Shown: positions 54,155-62,721, counted from the first letter of the stretch. The stretch: 64,000 nt of DNA from Candidatus Bathyarchaeota archaeon (GCA_026014585.1 JAOZIA010000005.1:1-64000), one strand, 5' to 3'. Numbers and translations are program-made. The notes: generated from the letters alone by a model not told the origin.

Positions 54155-54379
54155 TCCCTTGTGTAGTAAGATTTAATATACAATATACTGCTTGAAAATA
54201 CATAAAATAACAACATCTTAAAAATATGAATCAAAAATAAACCCCCAAAACCGCCCGCAACAAGAGAAAACTTTACCGTTTCCAACTGTTACAATGCCTG
54301 ATTTGAAATATGAATCTGGGCTTCATAAGTAATATCTCTACACTCTTGCACCATAGTACTATTCAACTGATGGTCAGGA

Positions 54380-56008
54380 ATGTATCTGAAAACCAAACTC
54401 CCCACAAAAGCCATATGCTTAACGCTGATTACAGTCCTGACTATCTGCCCCCTAATCGCTCAAGCTTTTAGCATGCAACTAACCAACACCACAGAATACA
54501 ACACCTACGTTCACACCTACAGCACCACCCAAGGCAACTTCACATACATCCAAAAACCCATCTTCCCCATCCAAATAAACAACACCCAAATACAAGTCGG
54601 AGAAAACTGGACCATAATTTGCCCTCTCCAAGCAGCACATAACTACCACGTTTACTGCTATGGTTCATGGGTAAACACATCTTCAACTGCAAAAACAGAC
54701 TACGACATTTACGTTTATGGTCCACAAGGAAACTTAGAAAGCGGTCACACTGAAGCCGCTGGGTTACCTGAGCATCTGGGAACAGCACCCAACGAGGCAC
54801 TTTTTACACCCCAGCAATCAGGCAATTACTCGTTTGTTATAAAAAATGATGCACGACAAAGCAGCGATGCCCAAGCAGCAACTTTCATGATTATGGAAGC
54901 GCTCACATGTGACCAGTGGCACACCTGCAGTGTTGAAGGCAAAACAGGCGGCACCTCAAGTTTTCGTACTTATTGGGCTTATGAGTTGGTAACAAATGCG
55001 TCAACAGTTGAACTTTATGTTAACGTCCCACATACACTTGACATGTATGAGGCAAGACTGTACTTGATGAACACTGCCCAATCATTGAGCATAAACTCGT
55101 ACCCGTTACCCATAGAGGCTGGCTTGTATGGTAACCAAACCGGCGGCGTAGGCGGATACAATTTTGAAGCTGAAGGATACCGAGGCGTTTCCTACGCCAG
55201 TTGCGAGCATCATGGACAAAGCATGTTCCTAAACTATACCTCGAACCTTAATGGTCTAAAACTCTACCACTTAGTCCTAATTGGTGAGGAAGGCTCAGGT
55301 GAGGTACAGTTCATGTTAAAAACCACCTTTGAAAACACCACCCTAACCCCCATAGCAACACCTAAACGCGTTGACCCCCAAACCCCAACCAACATAGCCT
55401 ACAACTCAAGCACCAACAATTTAGAATCCGCCCAACTCACATACACCACAAACAACTGGACAGGCACCCACAGCCTCAACATGCAAGTAGCGGACACAAC
55501 CTGCAATGCCACAATTCCAGGGCAAACTGCAGGCACCCTTGTCCAATACCAAATTTCTGCTTTTGATGTTCTCAAAAACAGCCTTAACGCTTCAGGAAGC
55601 TACACTGTCAAAGAGCAACCCACCGTAAACATTACAATAGAAAAAGATGAAGTGAGCTACAACGAAAACATCACTGTTCAAGGCATTCTTTCACCGATGG
55701 ACAAAACTTCAAACGTTAGCTTATTTTTTGATAAAGGAAGCGCAAACTCAACCATCGCAGTAACCTGCCAACTCAGCAGCAACGGCTCTTTTGTAGCCAG
55801 TTTTCAGCCTGAAAGTTCAGGTTTATGGTATGTTTTGGCCAGTTGCCCTGAAACCAGCAGCGCTTTTTCCTGCCAAAGCCAAAATCTGACTGTAGAGGTG
55901 GCTGAACCGCCAATCTACATCAAATACTCCATTCCCATAATTGGAGGACTTGTTGCTGCGGGAGCTGTCGGCGGGGTTGTTTACTTCTTTAAGTTCAGAG
56001 AACGATAA
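54380..56008 (+). CDS. Large surface protein with PPC-like domain and C-terminal anchor
   Basis: A 542-aa protein. Signal peptide ends near QAFS (residue 31). The segment NWTIICPLQAAHNYHVYCYG to YDIYVYGPQGN (about 73-115) resembles a pre-peptidase C-terminal-like beta sandwich; further Ig-like beta domains follow (about 315-500). A C-terminal helix (about 516-536) with RER tail holds it in the membrane. Many sequons. It is divergent from the pilus operon and may belong to the same surface programme. Function not known. Confidence 0.78.
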   Translation: MYLKTKLPTKAICLTLITVLTICPLIAQAFSMQLTNTTEYNTYVHTYSTTQGNFTYIQKPIFPIQINNTQIQVGENWTIICPLQAAHNYHVYCYGSWVNTSSTAKTDYDIYVYGPQGNLESGHTEAAGLPEHLGTAPNEALFTPQQSGNYSFVIKNDARQSSDAQAATFMIMEALTCDQWHTCSVEGKTGGTSSFRTYWAYELVTNASTVELYVNVPHTLDMYEARLYLMNTAQSLSINSYPLPIEAGLYGNQTGGVGGYNFEAEGYRGVSYASCEHHGQSMFLNYTSNLNGLKLYHLVLIGEEGSGEVQFMLKTTFENTTLTPIATPKRVDPQTPTNIAYNSSTNNLESAQLTYTTNNWTGTHSLNMQVADTTCNATIPGQTAGTLVQYQISAFDVLKNSLNASGSYTVKEQPTVNITIEKDEVSYNENITVQGILSPMDKTSNVSLFFDKGSANSTIAVTCQLSSNGSFVASFQPESSGLWYVLASCPETSSAFSCQSQNLTVEVAEPPIYIKYSIPIIGGLVAAGAVGGVVYFFKFRER

Positions 56009-56093
56009 CTGTTGACTCTATCAGTAGGGTTACCCCTTTTTTTGCAATATTATTATATAGTAACGTCACAGATTTTTTGACGAGAGGGGCATA

Positions 56094-56585
56094 ATGAATA
56101 AAAAAATGTGGATAATTGCTGTTATGATTGCTTGTGCACTTGTTGCGGGTACCGCCTTTTACTCCGTTAATCTTGGGCAACCAGCCCTGTCGCCAACTGG
56201 ACCATTAGATTTCACGGTAGCAGGAAGCAATGATTGCTTGAGATTTCTTAACAGTTCAGTGAAAGTGGTTTATGTACCCTTCACCTTAGACGCTAACCAG
56301 AACTGGCAACTAACAATAAACGCTACAAAAATGCCTGGTGGAGCCAACGCTTGGGTAGACATTTACGTCTATGACGATTACTGGGACAACGGAGCAGACA
56401 ACATTTGCCAAGCAGGAGACATTTACACAATACTGCCTGACATCCAAAGCACAGATTTCGCTCTAAAAGCCAGCGAACCCTACACCCAAACTTTCCAAGA
56501 CACTGCAAAGCACAGCTACACAATCTTCTTTGTTCTCCCACCGGGCGGGCAATCAGAATTCCAGATAACACTACAGCAAGCATAA
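56094..56585 (+). CDS. Secreted or N-terminally anchored beta protein
   Basis: A 163-aa protein with an N-terminal hydrophobic helix (about residues 5-24, WIIAVMIACALVAG) and a soluble domain with paired Cys (Cys48, Cys101). The domain (NWQLTINATKMPGGANAWVD, VDIYVYDDYWDNG) looks like the PPC-like module in the preceding protein. It probably stays membrane-bound by its signal anchor. Its TATA-like TTATTATATAG lies near 56050-56060. Function unknown. Confidence 0.7.
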   Translation: MNKKMWIIAVMIACALVAGTAFYSVNLGQPALSPTGPLDFTVAGSNDCLRFLNSSVKVVYVPFTLDANQNWQLTINATKMPGGANAWVDIYVYDDYWDNGADNICQAGDIYTILPDIQSTDFALKASEPYTQTFQDTAKHSYTIFFVLPPGGQSEFQITLQQA

Positions 56586-56639
56586 ACAAAAAAATCCTTT
56601 CTTATTTTTTCTTAAAACTTCACAACAAGTAATTAAACA

Positions 56640-56936
56640 ATGAAGAACCATCCTGTAATAATGGGGAATCAAAAAATGGCTAAAACCGTAAATTTGCCCG
56701 AAAAAATTCATGATGATTTAGTAGCGGTCTCTGAAGAATTAACACTTATGGCAAAAAAACCCGTTTCAGTTTCCATGACTGTCAGCCTTTTAATGGAAAT
56801 CTACCGCGCCCACATGAACAACCCCTGTGCACTGGACGCTTTCAGCCAACAAATGCTAAACTCAGATATTTTGTCTCCTGAAGAATTTGATAACATGTGG
56901 GATGAACCACTCAAGATAAAACCATCCGAAAAATAG
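56640..56936 (+). CDS. Small helical protein, possibly ribbon-helix-helix
   Basis: A 98-aa protein. The core AKTVNLPEKIHDDLVAVSEEL (about residues 14-34) is the kind of strand-helix start used by RHH DNA-binding proteins, followed by a second helix (VSMTVSLLMEIYRAHM). A start at the internal ATG before AKTV is equally possible. It faces the LysR gene tail to tail. Regulatory role is only inferred. Confidence 0.5.
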   Translation: MKNHPVIMGNQKMAKTVNLPEKIHDDLVAVSEELTLMAKKPVSVSMTVSLLMEIYRAHMNNPCALDAFSQQMLNSDILSPEEFDNMWDEPLKIKPSEK

Positions 56937-56983
56937 TGCGTTAATACACCCAAAAATTATACTTCAGAACATGCCGTGACTGC

Positions 56984-57889
56984 TTATTTAAAAATGAATT
57001 GGTTGCAGAAATCCCAGAAAACCTCTGCACCCTTCAAAAGAGGCTTTTTCTGCCGGGCGACATAAATTTTTCTTGTGGTTTTCGCTTCTTGGATTTTGAG
57101 GATTCTCACCCGTCCTGCTGCTTGGGCTTTTTCAGCGGCTATGGATGAGCTTATGCTGATGCCTCTGCCCTCAGAAACAGCAGTAACCACTGACTCTGTG
57201 CTTCCCAATTCCAAAGCCACCTCTAACTCTGTGGATGCAATACCGTTTTTCTCAAATAGTGCGTCTATTTCTTTTCGAGTTCCAGAGGTTTCCTCTCGGA
57301 TGATGAAGGGAAAATTGAGAATTTCAGGTAGGTTTACTGTTTTTTTGCTGGCTAACTTGTGGTCGCAGGGAACTATCAGTACCAAGTGGTCTTCTCCTAC
57401 TTGGATGAACTCAAATTTTTCTTCAAACCCCTGAATTGTACCAACCGCCGCGAACTCTGCATCGTCTGTCTCCAACGCTTTGAGGCTTGTTAGGCTGTCT
57501 TGAGCAAAAATTTTGAATTTCATGCCTGAATATTTTTTCTGAAACTCTGCCGTCAAGCTGGGAATTATGTGTTCTTCAGGGATTGTGCTTGCGGCTATGC
57601 GTATGGTGCCTGAGAGTATGTGTTTGGCTTTGGAGATTTTGGCTTTTGCAGCTTGGGCTTCTTGGATGATTTTTTCCGCAGTTTCTTTTAGGGTTGCGCC
57701 TGCGTCGGTGACTTCCACGCCGTTGCTTGTGCGTTTGAAGAGTTCTGCGTCAAAATATTCTTCTAAGGCTGCGATTTGGTGGCTTACGGTGCCTTGGCTG
57801 GTTTTGAGTTCTTTAGCTGCTACTGAGAAACTATGTGTTTTGGCAACGGTTAAGAATGTTTTAAGATAGTCGAAGCGTATGGTTTCCAT
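56984..57889 (-). CDS. LysR-family regulator next to selenium genes
   Basis: A 301-aa LysR protein. The N-terminal winged helix (LKTFLTVAKTHSFSVAAKEL, about residues 9-28, and TSQGTVSHQIAALEEYF) is followed by a type 2 periplasmic-binding-like effector domain (about 90-295). LysR regulators are common in bacteria and less so in archaea. It diverges from the DsrE-TusA-dehydratase-SelD row; selenium-associated LysR proteins are a known bacterial family, so it probably controls these genes. A bacterial origin by transfer is likely. Confidence 0.88.
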   Translation of the reverse strand: METIRFDYLKTFLTVAKTHSFSVAAKELKTSQGTVSHQIAALEEYFDAELFKRTSNGVEVTDAGATLKETAEKIIQEAQAAKAKISKAKHILSGTIRIAASTIPEEHIIPSLTAEFQKKYSGMKFKIFAQDSLTSLKALETDDAEFAAVGTIQGFEEKFEFIQVGEDHLVLIVPCDHKLASKKTVNLPEILNFPFIIREETSGTRKEIDALFEKNGIASTELEVALELGSTESVVTAVSEGRGISISSSIAAEKAQAAGRVRILKIQEAKTTRKIYVARQKKPLLKGAEVFWDFCNQFIFK

Positions 57890-57964
57890 GCTGGTTTAGC
57901 CTCTTGCCCGCTTTTAATATGCCTTCTTTATGTTATTTTCTTTTTGTTTTTGGAAAATCCTTAT

Positions 57965-57979
57965 ATTAGTTTTTTTAAT
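57965..57979 (+). promoter_or_regulatory. LysR-type box between lysR and the DsrE gene
   Basis: ATTA-N7-TAAT, a T-N11-A inverted repeat of the LysR kind, in the 121-nt divergent intergenic region and next to a TATA-like TTATATTAG (57961-57969) for the rightward genes. Confidence 0.45.
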
Positions 57980-58010
57980 AACCCCTATCAAAAATCAGGG
58001 TTGAAAAACA

Positions 58011-58361
58011 TTGGCGACCTACACAGTAATAGTTTTTGACGCTCCAGTTGCAAAAGAGCGTGCTTATTCTGCATTAAGATTCGCTTGGACCTGCGACATT
58101 GAAGGACACAAAGTTCGAATATGGCTCTTTGAGAATGGCATATACGTTGCAAAGAAAGGACAAAAACCCGCTCAAGGCTTAATCAACTTCGGCGAAACAC
58201 TCGAAGACCTAGTAAAAGGCGGTGTAGAAGTCAAAGCGTGTGTTGTCTGTGCTGAAGCCCGAGGCATAACCCAAGAAGAACTCATTGACGGCGTAAAACT
58301 AGCAACCGTGCATGAACTGGTCGAGTGGACAGCCACAAGCGACAAAATCATAACCTTCTAG
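58011..58361 (+). CDS. DsrE-family protein
   Basis: A 116-aa DsrE/TusD-like alpha/beta protein. It has an N-terminal VIVFDAPVAKERAYSAL, a central GHKVRIWLFENGIYV and KACVVCAEARGI (about residues 73-84), whose Cys74 and Cys77 could carry sulfur or selenium. TTG start behind AGGGTTGAAAA. DsrE proteins pass persulfide-type groups to partners such as TusA, whose gene follows after 8 nt. Likely carrier in sulfur or selenium delivery. Confidence 0.82.
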   Translation: MATYTVIVFDAPVAKERAYSALRFAWTCDIEGHKVRIWLFENGIYVAKKGQKPAQGLINFGETLEDLVKGGVEVKACVVCAEARGITQEELIDGVKLATVHELVEWTATSDKIITF

Positions 58362-58369
58362 TGACAATT

Positions 58370-58594
58370 ATGAGCTTTGAAACATTGGATGTTAAGGGTA
58401 AAATGTGCCCAATGCCCGTTGCGTTAACCAAGCGCAAGCTTCAAGGCATGGCTGCAGGTCAACTATTGGAGGTTGTCGGCGAGGGCGAATTGGAGTTTGA
58501 TAACATTCAGCGTTGGGTTAAAAATAACGGGCATGAAATTGTTGAGGCATCCAAGGGTGGGGTTGAGTTTAAGCTTTTAATCAAAAAGCTATAA
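58370..58594 (+). CDS. TusA/SirA-family sulfur (or selenium) carrier
   Basis: A 74-aa TusA-fold protein with the defining CPMP motif (Cys13 in GKMCPMPV), where Cys binds sulfane sulfur or selenium. The frame also opens upstream, but ATG 58370 gives the normal length and start. TusA-like YedF proteins beside selD are well known in bacteria and are thought to be selenium-related. It lies in a row DsrE-TusA-dehydratase-SelD. Confidence 0.85.
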   Translation: MSFETLDVKGKMCPMPVALTKRKLQGMAAGQLLEVVGEGELEFDNIQRWVKNNGHEIVEASKGGVEFKLLIKKL

Positions 58595-58679
58595 ACTGCA
58601 CCAATTTTTTAAATATTTTATATCAAAAATTTTAATAAGGTTCCATTTTCTAGCCCACAGCCATAGAACAGTGGTTTTC

Positions 58680-59966
58680 ATGGCAGAAAAATATGTTGAA
58701 ATGTACAAAAACCTTGGAATGGACATAGAAAAACACAATCAACTCCTAAACATTCTAGGGCAATATTACACCGCAGTTTATCTCTCACAAAAAAACCGCC
58801 CCAAAGGCATGAGCTACTTTGACTTTGTCGTCTCAGAAGTCCATGGCCTGCGCATAAAAGAACTCAACGATTCCCGCGCAGCAGGCAACAAAGTAATCGG
58901 CGCATTCTGCATCTACGCACCCGAAGAACTCGCATACGCTGCAAACGCAACAGTTGTCGGCTTGTGTGGCGGTGCAGACTTCTCCGTGCCTGATGCGGAG
59001 GCAGTTATTCCAAGGAACCTGTGTCCCCTCATCAAATCCTTCTACGGCTTCAGACTCAACGGAACCTGCCCATATTTCCAATCCAGCGACCTAGTCGTTG
59101 GTGAAACCACCTGTGACGGTAAAAAGAAAGTCTATGAACTTCTCGGCGACCTCATCCCAACCTATGTAATCGAGATTCCCCACAAACCCGACACACAACA
59201 GGGCAAAGAGTTCTGGCTTAAAGAAGTTGAGGCTTTCAAAGCCAAAATCGAAGAAGTCACAGGCAACAAAATCACCGCAGAAAAACTCAAAGAATCCATC
59301 CAACTCATCAACGAAAAACGCAAAGCCCTACAACGCCTCCAAAACCTCCGAGCACAAACTCCAGCACCCATCAGCGGCTTAGATGCGCTTTTGATTTATC
59401 AAATCAGCTTCAATGATGACCCCAAACGCTTCATCGCCAAAGTCAACGAACTCTGCGATGAACTCGATGAGCGAGTGAAAAACGGCGTCGGCGTTTCAGC
59501 TAAAGATGCCCCAAGATTGATGGTTTCAGGTTGCCCTATGGCTATTCCTAACTGGAAGCTGCACAGCATCGCTGAAGGTTTAGGCGCATCCATCGTGGTT
59601 GAGGAAAGCTGCGTTGGAACACGCTACTTCACGGATTTGGTTGAGCCTAAAGGGGACAGCATTGAAGAGTTGCTTTGGGCTATTGTGGAGAAATACAGCA
59701 AGATTCCCTGCGCATGCTTCACACCCAACGACAGACGCATAGAAAGCATAAAGGATCTCGCTAAACAGTTCAATGTTGAAGGCGTAATTTACTACACTCT
59801 GCAAAACTGCCATGACTACAATGTGGAAGCTGTCAAGGTTGACCGTGCAATGAAAGCTGCTGATTTGCCGATGCTTAAAATTGAAACTGATTATGCATTT
59901 GGCGATTCTGAACAGATTAAAACACGTGTCGAAGCGTTTCTTGAAATCATCAAGGACGAACAGTAA
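58680..59966 (+). CDS. 2-hydroxyacyl-CoA dehydratase/double-cubane cluster family protein
   Basis: A 428-aa protein of the 2-hydroxyacyl-CoA dehydratase D/benzoyl-CoA reductase superfamily. Conserved Cys lie in GAFCIYAPEELAYAA, RNLCPLIKSFYGF, GTCPYF, ETTCDGKKK, SGCPMA, ESCVGTRYF and LQNCHDYN. This set suits a double-cubane Fe-S protein. The usual activator (archerase-type ATPase) is not nearby. The start is ATG 58680 rather than the GTG at 58671, which gives a less regular N-terminus. Directly upstream of selD; the likely role is a low-potential reductive step in the selenium system. Confidence 0.82.
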   Translation: MAEKYVEMYKNLGMDIEKHNQLLNILGQYYTAVYLSQKNRPKGMSYFDFVVSEVHGLRIKELNDSRAAGNKVIGAFCIYAPEELAYAANATVVGLCGGADFSVPDAEAVIPRNLCPLIKSFYGFRLNGTCPYFQSSDLVVGETTCDGKKKVYELLGDLIPTYVIEIPHKPDTQQGKEFWLKEVEAFKAKIEEVTGNKITAEKLKESIQLINEKRKALQRLQNLRAQTPAPISGLDALLIYQISFNDDPKRFIAKVNELCDELDERVKNGVGVSAKDAPRLMVSGCPMAIPNWKLHSIAEGLGASIVVEESCVGTRYFTDLVEPKGDSIEELLWAIVEKYSKIPCACFTPNDRRIESIKDLAKQFNVEGVIYYTLQNCHDYNVEAVKVDRAMKAADLPMLKIETDYAFGDSEQIKTRVEAFLEIIKDEQ

Positions 59967-60047
59967 ACCATCCCTTTCCTTTTTTAGGTTTTTATATTAT
60001 AAGGCTCCAATGTTTCTTGGGGCACAAGTGCAAGGAGAACAAGAAAA

Positions 60048-61067
60048 ATGAGCTACAGATTAACCAAAGTTGTACCCGTGCACGGATGCAGCTGCAAACT
60101 ACCTCAATACCAACTCGGTGACCTTCTTGAGCAAGCAGGCATAACCGAGGAGTTCAGTGAAGATGTTTTGGCGGGTCCATGGGAAAACAGCAGCGTTGTC
60201 AAAGTCGCCGATGGCATTGCCGTCCTCAACACGCTGGATTTCTTCACTCCGATGGTTGATGAACCTGAAATTCAAGGACGAATCGCAGGTAGCAACGTAA
60301 CCAGTGACATCTACACGTTGGGCGTAACAAAAATTCCCTGTGTCCTTACCATTATGGCGTTTCCTGAGAATATGCCCACTGACTTAGCGGTTGGAATGCT
60401 CAAGGGACTGGGCGATTTCTGCCGAGAAATGGACACGCCCGTTATTGGCGGTCACACAATCCGCAATCCATGGCCAATCATTGGCGGCGCCGCAACAGGC
60501 ATTGGTGACCCAGAAAAAATCGTTTACACCAAAGGCGCCAAACACGGTGACAAACTGTTCTTAACTAAACCCTTAGGAATCGCGCCTGCTATGGCTGCGT
60601 ATCGTCTGCGTAAAGAAGAGGAAGGCAAAGAACTCCTCCAAGACATTCCCGAATCCGTGATTGATACGGCAGTGAACGGCGCCATCACTGGCATGATAAC
60701 CTCCAACAAGTCAGTTGCGGAAGTCATGCAGAAGGTTCCAGTGCATGCTGCTACTGACGTGACAGGCTTTGGATTGAAAGGGCACTCTGCGAACATGGCG
60801 ATGCTTGGAAAAGTTGACATTGTAATCAATAACCTCTATGTTATCCCTGGCACACCCGTGCTGGCTGACCTTTTCGGTTATCCATTATTGACAGGTGAAT
60901 CTAAGGAAACTGCGGGTGGCATCTTGATGGCGGTAGCAAAGGAAGACGCTGATGACTTACAAAGCGAGTTGGATAAGCGTAAGGTGCAGCACTGTGAGGT
61001 CGGCTACGTAAAAGAAGGCGTTGGTGTTGTTCACGTGCTAGATGATGCTAAAGTCACCGAAGCATAA
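60048..61067 (+). CDS. selD: Selenide, water dikinase (selenophosphate synthase)
   Basis: A 339-aa enzyme making selenophosphate from selenide and ATP. The N-terminal GCSCK (Cys14, Lys17) replaces the Sec/Cys-Gly-Cys-Lys site; here the key residue is Cys, not selenocysteine. The ATP-binding core NTLDFFTPMVDEPEIQGRIA (about residues 61-80) and the GGHTIRNPWPIIGGAATG segment (about 139-156), with DVTGFGLKGH, are complete. Strong AAGGAG before the ATG; TATA-like TTTATATTATAAGG near 59991-60004. SelD is present in only some archaea. Confidence 0.95.
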   Translation: MSYRLTKVVPVHGCSCKLPQYQLGDLLEQAGITEEFSEDVLAGPWENSSVVKVADGIAVLNTLDFFTPMVDEPEIQGRIAGSNVTSDIYTLGVTKIPCVLTIMAFPENMPTDLAVGMLKGLGDFCREMDTPVIGGHTIRNPWPIIGGAATGIGDPEKIVYTKGAKHGDKLFLTKPLGIAPAMAAYRLRKEEEGKELLQDIPESVIDTAVNGAITGMITSNKSVAEVMQKVPVHAATDVTGFGLKGHSANMAMLGKVDIVINNLYVIPGTPVLADLFGYPLLTGESKETAGGILMAVAKEDADDLQSELDKRKVQHCEVGYVKEGVGVVHVLDDAKVTEA

Positions 61068-61068
61068 C

Positions 61069-61081
61069 CTTTTTCTTTTTT
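61069..61081 (+). terminator. T-rich terminator after selD
   Basis: CCTTTTTCTTTTTT directly after the selD stop, upstream of repeat copy E. Confidence 0.4.
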
Positions 61082-61117
61082 ACTCATATTTTTGGTTGGA
61101 AAAGTCGCCATAGTGAC

Positions 61118-61166
61118 CTACTCCTCTATGGGTTCTGCAATGAATTTCTAATAGGAACCAAATAGA
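61118..61166 (+). repeat. Intergenic hairpin repeat, copy E
   Basis: Single copy 50 nt after the selD stop: CCTCTATGGGTTCTGCAATG then AATTTCTAATAGGAACCAAATAGA. Nearly the same as copy B in its first half and as copy C in its second. Confidence 0.8.
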
Positions 61167-61263
61167 CAGCAAATAGAAATGTTAAAAAAAGTTATTCACT
61201 TGATGTGCTGTTGTTTGTTGGGTTGTTTTTTGCTTATATAAAACGGGGCAGTAGTGGTTTTGG

Positions 61264-61764
61264 GTGCCTTATTTGCCAAAGGTTATTGCAGTTGTTGGCG
61301 GGAAACATTCAGGAAAAACCACCATAATTGAGCATTTAATTACCGAGTTTAAACGCCGCGGCTACCATGTGGGCACAATTAAAGAGATGGTTAAGATTCC
61401 CACTTTGGATACACCCCAAACCGAAACCGACCGCTACACTCAAGCAGGCGCTGAAGTCATCGCGGCAGTACCCCGAACAGAAACAGTTGTTTTCATCAAA
61501 AAACGGCTTGATATTGGGGAGATTTTACCATATTTTGAGGGCTTAGATTTTGTGTTTTTGGAGGGGTTTGAGTCGGAAGACGCGTTTTGTAGGGTGATTG
61601 CTGCTAAAACTGTTTCTGAGGCTCAAAGTTTTATGGACAAAAATGTTCTTGCTATTTCAGGTGTGATTAGTGCGTCTGAGGATGTTGCTGTGGTGCTTGG
61701 GGTTCCTGTGTTTAATGTTTTGACGCAGGTTGCTCAGCTCGCTGATTTGATTGAGCACCGTTAG
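61264..61764 (+). CDS. mobB: Molybdopterin-guanine dinucleotide biosynthesis protein MobB
   Basis: A 166-aa P-loop protein with Walker A GGKHSGKTT (about residues 12-20) near the N-terminus and the MobB pattern KRRGYHVGTIKEM, FLEGFE. MobB helps attach nucleotide to molybdopterin for molybdenum or tungsten enzymes. GTG start gives a normal length. It ends 2 nt before the convergent SUOX-like gene. With the ModE homologue it shows local molybdenum functions next to selD. Confidence 0.88.
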   Translation: MPYLPKVIAVVGGKHSGKTTIIEHLITEFKRRGYHVGTIKEMVKIPTLDTPQTETDRYTQAGAEVIAAVPRTETVVFIKKRLDIGEILPYFEGLDFVFLEGFESEDAFCRVIAAKTVSEAQSFMDKNVLAISGVISASEDVAVVLGVPVFNVLTQVAQLADLIEHR

Positions 61765-61765
61765 G

Positions 61766-62272
61766 TTACTCAACTGTTATGGACACTACATCTTTTAACG
61801 ATTTTTGGGTGTCCTGTTCGTTGCTGATGATTAATCGCAAAGGTCCTTCACCATCGTTCATCGTTGACATGTACATGTTATTTTTTACGTATGCCATAAT
61901 CATGGTGACATTATCTGCAAAGATATAATCAAGAGTGAATGTTTCGCTTGTACCATCTGCGCTTTGAATTATGGCTGAGGTTGCATCTTCGTGCATTTTG
62001 GCGGTATAAAGCAAAAGTGCTACAGATACACCTGCGTAGGTGTCCGTGCTTGAGTCATCAGAATTTACGTCTAGAGTTATCTGGTCAACAGACACCAAGT
62101 CGTCCAGAGTGCAATTTGCGGGAACGTACACTTTTCCTTTTATTTCAAGATTAAGGTAAGGTTCTACACCATTTAGGCAAGTGAAATAGTAAATTGGAAG
62201 TGCTAATGCAATTATAAGCACAATTGTTGCTACAGCGATTTTCTGGTTTTTCCTGCTTTTTTTTCTCAACAT
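61766..62272 (-). CDS. Exported protein resembling a molybdopterin-binding (SUOX-fold) domain
   Basis: A 168-aa protein: membrane anchor or signal helix (about residues 12-31), then a domain with a pattern of strands seen in sulfite-oxidase-type molybdopterin domains: YAGVSVALLLYTA, SADGTSETFTL, GEGPLRLII and LKDVVSITVE. It is much shorter than the enzymes and I see no Cys that could serve as the molybdenum ligand (its only Cys, at about 32 and 54, lie outside the pattern). It might bind a cofactor or be a non-enzymatic relative. Function inferred only. Confidence 0.5.
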   Translation of the reverse strand: MLRKKSRKNQKIAVATIVLIIALALPIYYFTCLNGVEPYLNLEIKGKVYVPANCTLDDLVSVDQITLDVNSDDSSTDTYAGVSVALLLYTAKMHEDATSAIIQSADGTSETFTLDYIFADNVTMIMAYVKNNMYMSTMNDGEGPLRLIISNEQDTQKSLKDVVSITVE

Positions 62273-62330
62273 TTTTCACTTAGTTAATTTTTTGTTTGCC
62301 TTATCATGTAATTGTGAAGATATTATATCA

Positions 62331-62351
62331 AGCATGCTTAGCGTGTATGCT
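62331..62351 (-). promoter_or_regulatory. Inverted repeat upstream of the SUOX-like gene
   Basis: AGCAT-N11-ATGCT, with a nested perfect AAGCATGCTT (62330-62339). A TATA-like TTTATTAATAC lies at about 62358-62368 on the minus strand, so the repeat is near the likely transcription start. Confidence 0.35.
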
Positions 62352-62391
62352 ATTTGTATTAATAAATAGATTTTCCCAAAACTCACCCTTA

Positions 62392-62721
62392 TTAGGGCAG
62401 TTTTTTTAGGGCATTATTTAGTTCATGTTGAGCGTTTCTGTACTTGGTAACTAAGGCTTTTCCATATTCGGTGACTTCGGAGCTACCGCCGCCTTTTGCG
62501 CCTCCTCTGACCCGTGTGACTAAGCTTTCGCCAAGGCGTTCTTCTGATATTGTTATTCTGTGGAGGGCGTACCTGTAGGACATGCCTAGATGTTGGGAGG
62601 CTTTTAGGATGGAGTGGTGTTTGTCTATTTCTTCTATGAGTTGTGCTATTCCGTCGCCGAAGGTTGCTTGGTTTTTCTCGTTTACCATCCAGACTTTTAT
62701 TTTGTATGTTTGGGTGCTCAA
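62392..62721 (-). CDS. ModE-like DNA-binding regulator (HTH domain only)
   Basis: A 109-aa winged helix of the ModE N-terminal type: FGDGIAQLIEEIDKHHSILK, SQHLGMSYRYALHRITISEE (helix-turn-helix), then GGAKGGGSSEVTEYGKALV. The molbindin (molybdate) domains of full ModE are absent, as in many archaeal ModE-like proteins. It probably governs molybdate- or tungstate-linked genes such as the neighbouring mobB or SUOX-like gene. Confidence 0.85.
   Translation of the reverse strand: MSTQTYKIKVWMVNEKNQATFGDGIAQLIEEIDKHHSILKASQHLGMSYRYALHRITISEERLGESLVTRVRGGAKGGGSSEVTEYGKALVTKYRNAQHELNNALKKLP

Noticed and set aside
60048-61067. Selenocysteine in SelD
   Set aside because: The active-site position is read as Cys and no in-frame TGA occurs.
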